A DNA stretch of 37,176 nucleotides, taken from the NCBI RefSeq assembly GCF_900187365.1, contig NZ_FYDG01000019.1, forward strand, positions 1 to 37,176, given 5' to 3'. The notes under the pieces were generated by a model, which was not told the origin of the DNA, did not search any database, and saw only the letters and a list, made by a program, of their open reading frames with translations. Below are positions 17,568 to 25,959 of this stretch, piece after piece (position 1 is the first letter of the stretch; every line of letters begins with the position of its first letter). This DNA comes from Rhodoblastus acidophilus. Its GTDB lineage: Bacteria > Pseudomonadota > Alphaproteobacteria > Rhizobiales > Beijerinckiaceae. A program made the position numbers and the translations under genes.

Positions 17568-19795
17568 GCCGTCGCTCCCAGCCATTCCGCTTCAAACAGG
17601 GCGCGTGCGGAGAGGATCCGTTCGGTCGACCGGTCATCGAGCGGAGGGCGGCGGTCGAAATTGAAGGCGAGCAGCGATTCATAAAAACTCGGCAGCCCCA
17701 AGTCTTTCGCGGCTTTCCGGCCATTGTCGCAACAGATCTGGTGGCAGGTTTCGAACAGATCGGGGAATTTCTTTTGCTCTGTGTTGCCGTCGGAAAAGAT
17801 CCGAAACTCGGAGAGCGTTTCGAACAGCGGCGCGAACCGGAGTCCCTTGCGCAGCAGGGCGATCAAAAAATCCCAATCTTCAAGATATTCCATGTTTTCG
17901 GCGAAGCGAACGTCCGAGCGCAGCAACGCTTCCGTCCGCAACGCGAAACAGCTGTTTGTGATGAAATTGCTGGCGACGAGACAGGCTGCGGGGAAAAGCT
18001 CCGGTCCCATCTCATGTTCGCGCCAGGGCTCACGACGGTTCGCCTGCGAATAGACCAGATCGGCGCGGGCGAATTGCAGGGCGTCGGCGAGGCGTCGCGC
18101 GAAATTCGGATAGTAGATGTCATCGTCGTCCAGGAACGACACGAAGTCGAACCGATCCGCGTGGGCGCGGATATAATCCAGGCCGACATTGCACGGATAG
18201 CCGCGCAGGCGTCCGGGTTCGCCCGCGTGCAGCACGACGGCTTTCGAACCGAGCCGGGCGCAGAGGTCACGGACCTTTGCATAGGTCGCGCCGTCGCCAT
18301 GCGCGACAACGATGGGCGTGACCGGAAATTGCTGCTGTTCGATCGACGCCAGGGTTTCCGCGAACAGATCCGGACGGCTCCCTTGGGAACGGACGATGGT
18401 CGCGCCGGTTCTGATGGGTCTGGCGCGGTCGATGTCGAGAACAGGCGGCGTCTTGGCGCGATCAACGTCGGCGCGGTTGGGCAGCATCCCGGTCAAATGC
18501 TGCGTCACCACGTTTTGCCAGGCGGTTTTATGCGCGCGGCGCCTCTCCCTGCTCCAGCGATAGCCATGGAGATACTCTGGGATGAGAAGAATATTCTCGT
18601 CCTTGGCGATGCGCAGAGCAAATTCATGGTCATAGGAGAGATCAAATCTCTCGTCGAAAAAGCCTTTGTCGGTGAAGAGATCGCGGCGAATGGCGTTCAG
18701 ATGTCCGGCGATCATGCCGGCGCGGTGGATTTGGTTCGCGGACGCCTCATGCCTGCGATAGCGCAGAACGCCATTGTCTTCATCCATGTCGACGGCGCCC
18801 GCCGAGATGAAACGGCAGCGATCGAACGTCTTGATGTAATGTGTGAGAATAGTCAGCGCGTCGGGCAGGATCAAATCCTGGATGTCGATCGGCAGGATCC
18901 AGTCATGCCGAGCGGCTTTGAGCGCCATGTTGAGACCGGCGCTGACGCCTGTCTTTTGTTTGACGCCAATAATTCGCGTCCATTGCGCGATGGAGGCCGG
19001 CGCAAGCGCCATAAGCTCCGCATCGGAGGTGGACGGGTCGTTGTTGAGAATGATCCATTCCACTTTGTCGTCCGACCAGTCTTGAGCGACTTGGGCGATC
19101 GAGCGGGCCAGTTGCGCGAAACACGCCTTCGCCTGGAAAAATGAAACAAAAGAGAAGCTTGGATTTGGGGCGGATTTCCGAAACTCTGGTTGCGCGACCG
19201 CGCCCAGGGTGCGGTCGATCATTTCAAGATTGCACAGTCTGTAACTGATCCAATCGTCTGAAAGCATTGGATATTTTTTTGCAATGTGCGCAGAGTCTCG
19301 CTCGTATTTGAGCCGCGCCTGCGGCGCCAGTCCGACCGGCAGCGGCTCCTGAATGAAGCGACAGGACGCCGCGAGAGGTTGGGCGCCATACCACCCCGCG
19401 TTAAACAGGCCTTTCGCCTCCTTCGCTTGCAGAAAAGCGCTGGCGTATGCGACCTCGTTCTCGGCGGGCGGGCGGATCTGTTCGCGGGGCCGCGCGATTT
19501 CGGCGGCGGCGATGCGCCCCATGCGGTCGACGCGGCGGCGAACGGAACGCAGCAGTCTGACGACCGGCCAAGCGCCAGAGGCTCGCAATCTGTTGTAAAG
19601 GTCGACGATTTCGTCGAATGCGGCGCCATGTCTGTCCCGGTCCTGGCCGAGGCGGGCCGCGTCTTGCGCCAGGGCGCTGAGTCTCCCGGCCAATTCCTCG
19701 CGTTCCTTCATCAGGGAGTCGCGTTCGGCCGCAAGCGCGTTCCTTTCGCTTTGCAGGCGCGCGAGCTCGAATGAACTTGGCAAAGATGATTCCAT
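17564..19795 (-). CDS. Tandem double GT2-family glycosyltransferase with N-terminal coiled coil
   Basis: This 743-aa protein has a coiled-coil start (about residues 8-55, with SERNALAAERDSLMKEREEL) and a basic linker. A first GT-A domain lies at about 210-430 (WIILNNDPSTSDAELMA, GVSAGLNMALKAARHDWILP) and a second at about 470-690 (TIVRSQGSRPDLFAETLASI, FVSFLDDDDIYYPNFARRLA). The second has a canonical acidic metal-binding cluster; the first has PIDIQDLILP instead, a variant DxxD. Two-domain GT2 proteins often alternate two sugars during chain extension, as in KfoC-type synthases. The coiled coil suggests oligomerisation or partner binding. It is followed by a coupled GT2 gene. Substrates are unknown. 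Confidence 0.88.
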   Translation of the reverse strand: MESSLPSSFELARLQSERNALAAERDSLMKEREELAGRLSALAQDAARLGQDRDRHGAAFDEIVDLYNRLRASGAWPVVRLLRSVRRRVDRMGRIAAAEIARPREQIRPPAENEVAYASAFLQAKEAKGLFNAGWYGAQPLAASCRFIQEPLPVGLAPQARLKYERDSAHIAKKYPMLSDDWISYRLCNLEMIDRTLGAVAQPEFRKSAPNPSFSFVSFFQAKACFAQLARSIAQVAQDWSDDKVEWIILNNDPSTSDAELMALAPASIAQWTRIIGVKQKTGVSAGLNMALKAARHDWILPIDIQDLILPDALTILTHYIKTFDRCRFISAGAVDMDEDNGVLRYRRHEASANQIHRAGMIAGHLNAIRRDLFTDKGFFDERFDLSYDHEFALRIAKDENILLIPEYLHGYRWSRERRRAHKTAWQNVVTQHLTGMLPNRADVDRAKTPPVLDIDRARPIRTGATIVRSQGSRPDLFAETLASIEQQQFPVTPIVVAHGDGATYAKVRDLCARLGSKAVVLHAGEPGRLRGYPCNVGLDYIRAHADRFDFVSFLDDDDIYYPNFARRLADALQFARADLVYSQANRREPWREHEMGPELFPAACLVASNFITNSCFALRTEALLRSDVRFAENMEYLEDWDFLIALLRKGLRFAPLFETLSEFRIFSDGNTEQKKFPDLFETCHQICCDNGRKAAKDLGLPSFYESLLAFNFDRRPPLDDRSTERILSARALFEAEWLGATA

Positions 19796-20141
19796 GAAAG
19801 CGACGTCCAGCCCTTGCTTCTGAATAGTTTTGCGATTTTGCGCTGAAAATCTTCGTGCGTCACGCGCGCCGGCTCCGTTAAGCCAACGCCGCCAGTTGGC
19901 GCGGACGAGGACGCGATGGTAAGTCAGGCGGATTGGGGGAGCTGTTTTCCTTTCACCGCAACCGGCAAGTCAATCCATGAGCGAATCCCGACATCATTAT
20001 AATGTCCAAAAACATTGAAGCGTGTGGAAGCAGAGAAAACATGAATCGGCGTTACGATAAGGCTATAGACCGCTGAAATGGAATCTGTGATTTGTCGGGA
20101 GTTGGCGCGGGTGTTTTATTGCGGACTGGGAGATTGACGCT
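19796..20141. other. Divergent intergenic region between two glycan operons
   Basis: This 346-bp gap lies between the minus-strand double-GT2 gene and the plus-strand GT2-WbsX gene, so it must contain promoters for both. GACAT/ATGTC arms at 19990-20006 enclose a perfect TATAAT (19998-20003) that reads as a -10 element on either strand, but no good -35 partner is visible. A CGCCA-GT-TGGCG dyad lies near 19890. No ORF here is credible. Confidence 0.45.
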
Positions 20142-22667
20142 ATGGGGGAACGAGGGCGCGGCGATCTCGCAGAAACAGGCGGACAGGTTTCACCGGAGAC
20201 TCCCAAGCTGGCGGCGCTGGCCTGGGCTTTGTCGCAAAATGTTGTCTTCGATTGGAAATATCCACGCAAATTGCGCGGCGTGAAAAAGCTTCTGTCGCTG
20301 TTGAGCGGCAAGCGCCGCGCCAGGATGCGGCGCGAACGACGTCAATATGCGATTTTGAAACGCTCGGCGTTGTTTTCGCCGCAATGGTATCTGGCGACCT
20401 ATGACTTGGATGGCCGGAATTGGGATCCGATCCTCCACTATATCCGCCACGGCTGGCGAATGGACTATCAACCGGGGCCGCTGTTCGACGGCGCGCGCTA
20501 TCGCGCCGTCAATCGCTGCGACGAGAACCCGCTTTGGCATTTCCTGGTGTTCGGCGCCTTCGCCGGCCGTTTCGAGGGGACGCCGTTCGAGCCTTTGTTC
20601 CTGACCTCGCCGCCGGCCGAAGCTCCGGCCGTCCAGGACAGCGCGCCTTCGCCCGAGGCTGCGCTCTGGAGCGGCTATGACCTTGTCTCCGGCTATGCTC
20701 ATGAGGAGAGCGGGCGCAGCCCCGCCTTGCACGATCTCGCCTTTTGCCAGGCGATCGCGGACGACGATCTCATTGGCGCCATTGCGGCGCTCGATTTCTC
20801 GTCGCCTGAATCTTCCGCTCGGGCGCCGCGCGTTTCGATCGTCATTCCCTGTTTGAATCACCAGCGGCTGACGGCGGAATGTCTCGCCTCGATCCATCGG
20901 GCGGCCTCCGTCGATCTCGAGATCATTGTGGTCGACAATGGTTCGACCGATCCGCTCTATGCGGCGCTGGCGAGCCGACCTGGGCTAAAAGCGCTCCGGT
21001 TGGAAACGAACCAGGGCTATGGCCCGGCTTGCAACAAGGGCGCCGCGCTGGCGAGCGGCGAGTTCCTGTTCTTTCTCAACAATGACACGCAGATTGCGCC
21101 GGGGTGCCTTGAGGCGCTGCTTGAGGTTTTTCGCGAGGGGGGCGACGCCGTCGGCCTCGCCGGCCCCAAACTGGTGTCGTTCGACGGGCGCCTTCAGGAG
21201 GCCGGATGCCTGCTGAATCCCGACGGCACGGGCGCGCTGATCGGTTTCGGCGGCGATCCCGCCGCGCCGCGGTTCAACTATGCCCGGCCGTGCGATCATA
21301 TTTCCGGGGCCGCCGTTCTGATGCGGCGGGCGCTGTTCGAGCAGCTCGGCGGCTTCGATCCGATCTTCGCGCCGGCCTATTGCGAGGATGCGGATCTGAG
21401 CCTGAAGATTCGCGCGCTCAAAAAACTGTTGATCTATGCGCCCGGCGCCGTCGTCGCCCATCATCTCAGCGCGACATCCAACAGCCAGGCCGGCAGTCAG
21501 GCCAATCTTTCAAAACGGCAGCGCATCGCGCGCAATCGCAACATTTTCGTCAAGCGCTGGGCCGGGCGCCTCGCCAACAACGACTTGCGCACCATTGCGC
21601 TTTACTTGCCGCAATATCATCCGGTGCCGGAAAACGATCTGTGGTGGGGCAAAGGTTTTACCGAATGGATGAATGTCACGAAGGCGCAGCCCAATTACGC
21701 CGGCCATAACCAGCCGCGCTATCCCGCCGATCTCGGCTATTACGACCTGCGCTTGACGGAAACCATGGTCGAGCAGGCCAAGCTTGCGGCGCGCTATGGG
21801 ATCACGGGGTTTTGCTTTTATTATTACTGGTTCGGCGGCAAGCGCATGCTGGAGGCGCCGCTTGAGCAAATGCTCAAGACGGGAAAGCCGGACTTTCCGT
21901 TCTGTCTCTGCTGGGCCAACGAGAACTGGACGCGCCGGTGGGACGGCCGGGACCAGGACGTTCTGCTGCGCCAGGACTATTCCCGCGCGCATAATCAGGC
22001 GTTCATCGAAGACGTCAGCCGGTATTTCCGGTCAAAAACCTATATTCGCGTCAATGGCCGCCCGCTGCTGCTGATCTATCGGATTCAGGATCTGCCCGAC
22101 CCGAAAGAATTGACGTCGCAGTGGCGCGACCATTGCCGGGAAATCGGGATTGGCGAAATCTGCATCGCCATGGTCGAAAGTTTTGATTTCGTGAGGACGC
22201 CGCAGCCGCCCGCCGATTATGGCTGCGATCTCGCGGTCGAATTCCCCGCCCATTTCGAGGGGCCGAAACGTGCTGTCGCGCCCACCAATCCGCAATGGAC
22301 CGGCGAAATGCGCGATTATCGCGATCTCGCCAAGGCGTTCATGCAGCGCGAGGAGCCGGGATTCAAGCGTTTGCGGTCGGTGCTGGTCGGTTGGGACAAT
22401 ACGCCGCGTCGTCAGGACGGCAGCGTGGTCCTCGAACACGCCACGCCCGGCGCCTTTCAGGCCTGGCTCGAATGGTCGTATCGGCGGACGCTCGAACAGA
22501 ATTATGGCGACGAGCGGATCGTCTTCATCAACGCCTGGAACGAGTGGTGCGAAGGCAGCTATCTCGAACCCGACCGCCACTTTGGCCACAGCTACCTCCA
22601 GGCGGTCCGGAACGCCTTGGAATCGACCAGAGCCGGAGGACATGCGTTTGTCGAAATCGCGGACTGA
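20142..22667 (+). CDS. GT2 glycosyltransferase fused to WbsX (GH99-like) domain
   Basis: This 841-aa multidomain protein has three parts. Residues 60-180 resemble the non-catalytic region often found in front of rhamnan synthesis enzymes (ALFSPQWYLATYDLDGRNWDP). Residues 230-455 are a GT2 domain (RVSIVIPCLNHQRLTAECLA, IIVVDNGSTD, FLFFLNNDTQIAPG, GGFDPIFAPAYCEDADLSLK). Residues 482-830 are a WbsX domain (ALYLPQYHPVPENDLWWGKG, CWANENWTRRWDG, NAWNEWCEGSYLEPD). WbsX domains resemble GH99 glycosidases and occur in O-antigen and rhamnan clusters; whether they transfer or hydrolyse is unsettled. GGGAG lies ten bases before the start. The next GT4 gene overlaps it by 26 bp. Confidence 0.9.
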   Translation: MGERGRGDLAETGGQVSPETPKLAALAWALSQNVVFDWKYPRKLRGVKKLLSLLSGKRRARMRRERRQYAILKRSALFSPQWYLATYDLDGRNWDPILHYIRHGWRMDYQPGPLFDGARYRAVNRCDENPLWHFLVFGAFAGRFEGTPFEPLFLTSPPAEAPAVQDSAPSPEAALWSGYDLVSGYAHEESGRSPALHDLAFCQAIADDDLIGAIAALDFSSPESSARAPRVSIVIPCLNHQRLTAECLASIHRAASVDLEIIVVDNGSTDPLYAALASRPGLKALRLETNQGYGPACNKGAALASGEFLFFLNNDTQIAPGCLEALLEVFREGGDAVGLAGPKLVSFDGRLQEAGCLLNPDGTGALIGFGGDPAAPRFNYARPCDHISGAAVLMRRALFEQLGGFDPIFAPAYCEDADLSLKIRALKKLLIYAPGAVVAHHLSATSNSQAGSQANLSKRQRIARNRNIFVKRWAGRLANNDLRTIALYLPQYHPVPENDLWWGKGFTEWMNVTKAQPNYAGHNQPRYPADLGYYDLRLTETMVEQAKLAARYGITGFCFYYYWFGGKRMLEAPLEQMLKTGKPDFPFCLCWANENWTRRWDGRDQDVLLRQDYSRAHNQAFIEDVSRYFRSKTYIRVNGRPLLLIYRIQDLPDPKELTSQWRDHCREIGIGEICIAMVESFDFVRTPQPPADYGCDLAVEFPAHFEGPKRAVAPTNPQWTGEMRDYRDLAKAFMQREEPGFKRLRSVLVGWDNTPRRQDGSVVLEHATPGAFQAWLEWSYRRTLEQNYGDERIVFINAWNEWCEGSYLEPDRHFGHSYLQAVRNALESTRAGGHAFVEIAD

Positions 22668-23820
22668 GAACGGGGGGGATCGCGATCTCCGCGTGCGCGT
22701 CGTCGGTCACCCCTTCGCGCCGATCGGCATGGGCGAGCATATCCGCTCGGTGTGGCGCGCGTTGCGCGAGGCCGGAATCGATGCGCAGATCGTCGATGTC
22801 CACGAGATGCAGCGAGATCCCGATCCCCGGCTGGTGGACGAACTGGCGCCGTATATCGCCAAAAATCTCGGCGATGGCGTCAACATCTTTTGCGTCAACG
22901 GCGACGAGGTCGAGCCGACGCTTCGCCTGCTCGGCCCCCGCCATGCGATGGCGCCGGGCAGCCGCAATGTCATCTATCCCGCCTGGGAGCTTGAGCTTTA
23001 TCCGGAGTCATGGGCGCGGCAGTTGATGCGCTTCGATGAAATCTGGGCGGCTTCGGAATTCACGCGGAACGCGATCGCCGCGGCGGTGACGACGCCGGTC
23101 GCACATATGCCGCTGGCTTGCGAAGGGCGCCGCCGCGCGCTGCGTTCGCGCCGGCATTTCGGGATTGGCGAGAGCGCCTACGTCTTCCTGTTCGCCTTTG
23201 ACTTCCTGTCCTATCTCGAGCGCAAGAACCCGTTCGCGGCGATCGAAGCCTTCCTGCTTCTGTTGCAAAGCCGGCCTTATGCGGATGTGCGCCTCGTCAT
23301 CAAGACCAACAATTCCGAACATCGGCCGGACATGAAGGCGCGGTTCGACGCGGCGATCGCGCCCTTGCGCGACCGGGTCCAGGTGATCGACGGCACGTTG
23401 CGCGAGCCCGACATGATGGCGCTGCTGTGGCTGTGCGACGCGTTCCTGTCGTTGCACCGGTCCGAGGGCTTCGGTTTCGGGCTGGCCGAAGCGATGGCGT
23501 TGGGCAAGCCGGTGATCGCCACCGCCTATTCCGGCAATATGGATTTTTGCACCGACGAAACGGCGTTTTTGGTCCCCTATGACATGGTCGCCGTTCACGA
23601 GGGCGAGTATCCGTTCTGGGAGGGGCAGCAGTGGGCCGCCCCCGACGTCGCCGTCGCGGCGCAATGGATGGCGCAACTGGTCGACGATCCCGCCTCGGGT
23701 CGAGCCAGGGGCGACAAGGCGCGCGAGCGCCTGCTGGCGGACTTCAGCTATCTGGCGGTCGGGCAGGCTTATGCCGAGCGTCTGAGCCATCTATCGGTCG
23801 AGGGACAGCCTGCATCCTGA
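22642..23820 (+). CDS. GT4-family glycosyltransferase
   Basis: This 392-aa protein carries the sequence VRVVGHPFAPIGMGEHIRSV, typical of glycosyltransferases that accompany WbsX proteins, then VFLFAFDFLSYLERKNPFAA and a donor-site block LHRSEGFGFGLAEAMALGKP with the EX7E pair. The chosen ATG lies inside the end of the upstream gene and has GGAGG very close to it (two bases away). A GTG at 22693, right before RVVGHPF, is an alternative that would remove 17 residues. It forms an operon with the GT2-WbsX gene, and the two probably act on successive linkages of one glycan. Confidence 0.88.
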   Translation: MRLSKSRTENGGDRDLRVRVVGHPFAPIGMGEHIRSVWRALREAGIDAQIVDVHEMQRDPDPRLVDELAPYIAKNLGDGVNIFCVNGDEVEPTLRLLGPRHAMAPGSRNVIYPAWELELYPESWARQLMRFDEIWAASEFTRNAIAAAVTTPVAHMPLACEGRRRALRSRRHFGIGESAYVFLFAFDFLSYLERKNPFAAIEAFLLLLQSRPYADVRLVIKTNNSEHRPDMKARFDAAIAPLRDRVQVIDGTLREPDMMALLWLCDAFLSLHRSEGFGFGLAEAMALGKPVIATAYSGNMDFCTDETAFLVPYDMVAVHEGEYPFWEGQQWAAPDVAVAAQWMAQLVDDPASGRARGDKARERLLADFSYLAVGQAYAERLSHLSVEGQPAS

Positions 23821-23856
23821 CAGGGTTGCGCTGTCTGCGAAGCATCAAGCTTACAA

Positions 23857-23950
23857 AAAGCTAGCTGCTAGCTATTAATGAGCTGCTAGCAATTTATTAT
23901 AAAATGGCTGTCATTTTATCAGCTTGTTGCAGGCAAGCAGCTAGCCATTG
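23857..23950. repeat. par1 upstream iterons (GCTAGC-type) and operator dyad
   Basis: Copies of a GCTGCTAGC-like element lie at 23859-23872 (AGCTAGCTGCTAGC), 23881-23890 (AGCTGCTAGC) and inverted at 23937-23945 (GCAGCTAGC). Between them is a perfect 8-bp inverted repeat, ATAAAATG/CATTTTAT, at 23899-23919. The 14-mer recurs exactly at 24974-24987 on the far side of the par genes. The array directly precedes parA1, so it is a likely centromere and/or autorepression operator. Confidence 0.75.
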
Positions 23951-23958
23951 GAGAGGCC

Positions 23959-24633
23959 ATGCCCGTCATCAGCTTTGTGTCGTCGAAGGGCGGCGTTGGA
24001 AAAACGACGAGCGCCGTTGTTCTGGCGGGCGAATTGGTTGCGTCCGGGCGCAGCGTCATCATGATCGACGCCGACCCCAATCACCCCCTGGTCTCCTGGG
24101 CGGGGCTGCAGCCCTTGCCGGCGGAATTGTCCGTCGTCGCCGACCAGTCCGCCGAGACCATCATCGACACCATCGAAGACGCCCGCGCCAAGGCCGATTT
24201 CGTGATTGTGGATCTCGAGGGCACCGCGACCGACCGCATCGGTTTTGCGATCGCCCGGTCGGATCTGGTCCTGGTTCCGTTGCAGGCGTCGGTGCTCGAT
24301 GCGACGGAGGCGGTCAAGTCGATCAAGCTGATCCGGCAAATGAGCCGCGTCGCCGGGCGCGAGATTCCCTATCGGCTGTTTTTCTCCCGCATCGCCGCGG
24401 TGATCCGGGAGCGGACCGCCAAGGACATTGAGCAGCAATTCGCCGCCAACGGCGCCGCCGTCCTCGGGGCGGGGATCGTCGACCGGGCGGCTTTCCGGGC
24501 GATTTTCAGCCTTGGCGGAACCCTGCGCGCGATCGAAGCCAAGGACGTCGGCGGCCTGCAGGCCGCCAGGGACAACGCCCTCGCGTTCGCGCAAGGCGTC
24601 ATCGAAACCTTGAAAAAGAAGGCGGCGGCATGA
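23959..24633 (+). CDS. parA: ParA-family partition ATPase (system 1)
   Basis: This 224-aa small ParA (type Ib; no N-terminal HTH) has a deviant Walker A KGGVGKTT at residues 10-17, MIDADPNHPLVSW in the region that is normally DxDPQ, and VIVDLEGTATDR in the switch region. It binds DNA non-specifically in the ATP state and moves plasmid copies apart through its partner. GGAGAGG precedes the ATG. Its stop overlaps the partner gene by 4 bp. Repeats upstream and downstream of the pair are the probable centromere. The sequence differs clearly from the second ParA at 25960, so this is not a duplicate. Confidence 0.93.
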   Translation: MPVISFVSSKGGVGKTTSAVVLAGELVASGRSVIMIDADPNHPLVSWAGLQPLPAELSVVADQSAETIIDTIEDARAKADFVIVDLEGTATDRIGFAIARSDLVLVPLQASVLDATEAVKSIKLIRQMSRVAGREIPYRLFFSRIAAVIRERTAKDIEQQFAANGAAVLGAGIVDRAAFRAIFSLGGTLRAIEAKDVGGLQAARDNALAFAQGVIETLKKKAAA

Positions 24634-24950
24634 TGGGGGATCGCGCGCAACTCAATTTCGATGACGACGACCTGTCGAGCCCTCCGCCGCCGAGCGTTCC
24701 CGTCGAAAAAATCCTTGAGGTCACCCGCAAGGCGGGTTTTCACGAAACGCCGAAATCGGCGCCCTCCGGGGAGGACCGGCCGCGCCGGACCCGGCTTAAG
24801 ACGGGACGGGTCAAGCAATTCGCCACAAGGCTGCATCCCGACACCGTCGACGCGTTCCACGATTATGCCGACGCTCACAGGATCACCGTCGCTGAGACGT
24901 TGGAACGAGCGCTTGCTGCCCTGTTGGTTAAAGAAAAAGCTAGCAGGTAG
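24630..24950 (+). CDS. Small partition partner protein (system 1)
   Basis: This 106-aa protein is translationally coupled to parA1 (ATGA overlap). The N-terminal 60 residues are acidic then basic and look disordered. The C-terminal part VKQFATRLHPDTVDAFHDYA followed by RITVAETLERALAALL fits a ribbon-helix-helix DNA-binding fold. In type Ib partition loci the gene after parA encodes a small centromere-binding protein of this kind. It would bind the GCTAGC-type repeats flanking the operon and probably repress its promoter. The role rests on position and fold; there is no sequence match to classical ParB. Confidence 0.75.
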   Translation: MMGDRAQLNFDDDDLSSPPPPSVPVEKILEVTRKAGFHETPKSAPSGEDRPRRTRLKTGRVKQFATRLHPDTVDAFHDYADAHRITVAETLERALAALLVKEKASR

Positions 24951-24990
24951 CAATTTGCTCGCAGCTAACATTTAGCTAGCTGCTAGCATT
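24937..24990. repeat. par1 downstream iterons (GCTAGC-type)
   Basis: The end of the partner gene and the bases after it contain GCTAGCAGGTAGC (24939-24951), GCAGCTAAC (24961-24969) and AGCTAGCTGCTAGC (24974-24987). The last is an exact copy of the 14-mer upstream of parA1. The first element overlaps the last codons and stop of the partner gene. Repeats on both sides of the operon suggest a two-part centromere. Confidence 0.72.
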
Positions 24991-25103
24991 ATTCGCTCTG
25001 CGTGCTTCGGTCGTGTCCCTGGGCGTGGTGTAATTGAGGTCAGCTCAAGGTTTGTGATTTTTTGTACGCTACTTTGGACAAAGCGTGAACTTCGTTGCTT
25101 TGA

Positions 25104-25358
25104 TCAACATGCGGGACCGGGTTCGGGGTTGAGCGCCGCATAGAGTGCGGTCTTTCCGATCTTGAGGCGCAGCGCCGCTTCGCGCACTGTCAGCCCTTTC
25201 GCCAAAAGCGACTTCGCACGCTCCAGCTTGTCCGGGGTCACCAAGGGTTTGCGGCCGCCGCGCATTCCACGCGCGGCGGCGGCTGCGAGACCGGGGCGCG
25301 TGCGTTCGCGGATAAGATCGCGTTCGAACTGGCCGAGGGGTACGCATCCGGCCGGCAC
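25104..25358 (-). pseudogene. Serine resolvase remnant, C-terminal fragment
   Basis: About 84 codons match the C-terminal third of Tn3-type resolvases: QFERDLIRERTRPGLAAAAA, then GGRKPLVTPDKLERAKSLLA and the HTH LTVREAALRLKIGKTALYAA. The catalytic domain with the active serine and the Arg cluster is missing; upstream the sequence switches to an IS66 remnant. The GTG at the start is only the first in-frame start codon, not a real start. This is debris of a lost transposon or an older resolvase gene. Confidence 0.8.
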
Positions 25359-25391
25359 CGCAGGTAGCCTCGGATTTGACCGTTTCAGCGA

Positions 25392-25770
25392 TTACGCGGC
25401 GGCTGTTGCAGCGATCTGGCCGGCCTTCCAATTCCAGGGCAGCAGTTCGTCGATCTGCTTGGCTGGATGATCCGGCGGGCGCGCCAGGACATCGGCGAGC
25501 CACGCCTGAGGGTCGACATCGTTGAACTTGCAGGTCTCAATGAGCGTAAAGACGGCGGCGGCCCTGCATCCTCCGGCGTCCGAACCTGCGAAGATCCAAT
25601 TCCGACGCCCGACGGCTATGCCCCTCAGGGCGCGTTCGGCGGCGTTATTGGTGAGGCAGATGCGGCCGTCGTCAAGGAAAGGGTGAACTCGACCCATCGC
25701 GACAGGCCGTAATTGATGTCCTTGGTAAGATCAGTCTTGGCCGAGAGTTTCGCGCGCTGTTCGGTCATCC
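25392..25770 (-). mobile_element. IS66-family transposase (TnpC) remnant, C-terminal and frameshifted
   Basis: The frame ending at 25392 encodes the IS66 TnpC C-terminus: FLDDGRICLTNNAAERALRG, GRRNWIFAGSDAGG, FTLIETCKFNDVDPQAWLAD and ELLPWNWK. Upstream, in another frame, SAKTDLTKDINYGLSRWVEF is the preceding part of the same protein, so a small indel near 25675-25690 breaks the gene. Everything before it (about 400 residues), TnpA and TnpB, and the element ends are absent. It is inactive. Confidence 0.85.
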
Positions 25771-25772
25771 GG

Positions 25773-25865
25773 CGCCGCGACGCAGGCGAGACGGTGCGCG
25801 AGATCGCGCGCAGCTACAATGTGAGCCACAGCACGATTTCGAGGCTTCAGGCGTGCGGCAGGTGA
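25773..25865 (+). pseudogene. Second resolvase remnant, C-terminal HTH only
   Basis: Thirty codons read RRDAGETVREIARSYNVS followed by HSTISRL and end at TGA 25863-25865. This is the C-terminal helix-turn-helix of a serine resolvase on the plus strand. It abuts the IS66 remnant and has no catalytic domain. It is not the same frame or copy as the fragment at 25104-25358, so at least two resolvase genes have decayed here. Confidence 0.72.
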
Positions 25866-25890
25866 GGAACGCGCACAGGGCGACAGTTCA

Positions 25891-25948
25891 CCCATTGTTA
25901 ATGGTGTGCAACTAGACCATTATACGCTGATAAAATGATACCATTACA
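25891..25948. repeat. par2 upstream repeats (TGATACCATTACA type)
   Basis: Just before parA2 lie CCATT-GTT-AATGG (25892-25904), ACCATTATA (near 25917) and TGATACCATTACA (25936-25948). The 13-mer recurs exactly at 27538-27550, after brnA, and a CCATT-GT-AATGG dyad recurs at 27567-27578. These fit a centromere/operator for the second partition system. They are unrelated in sequence to the GCTAGC repeats of par1. Confidence 0.72.
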
Positions 25949-25959
25949 AGGGTGTGTCC

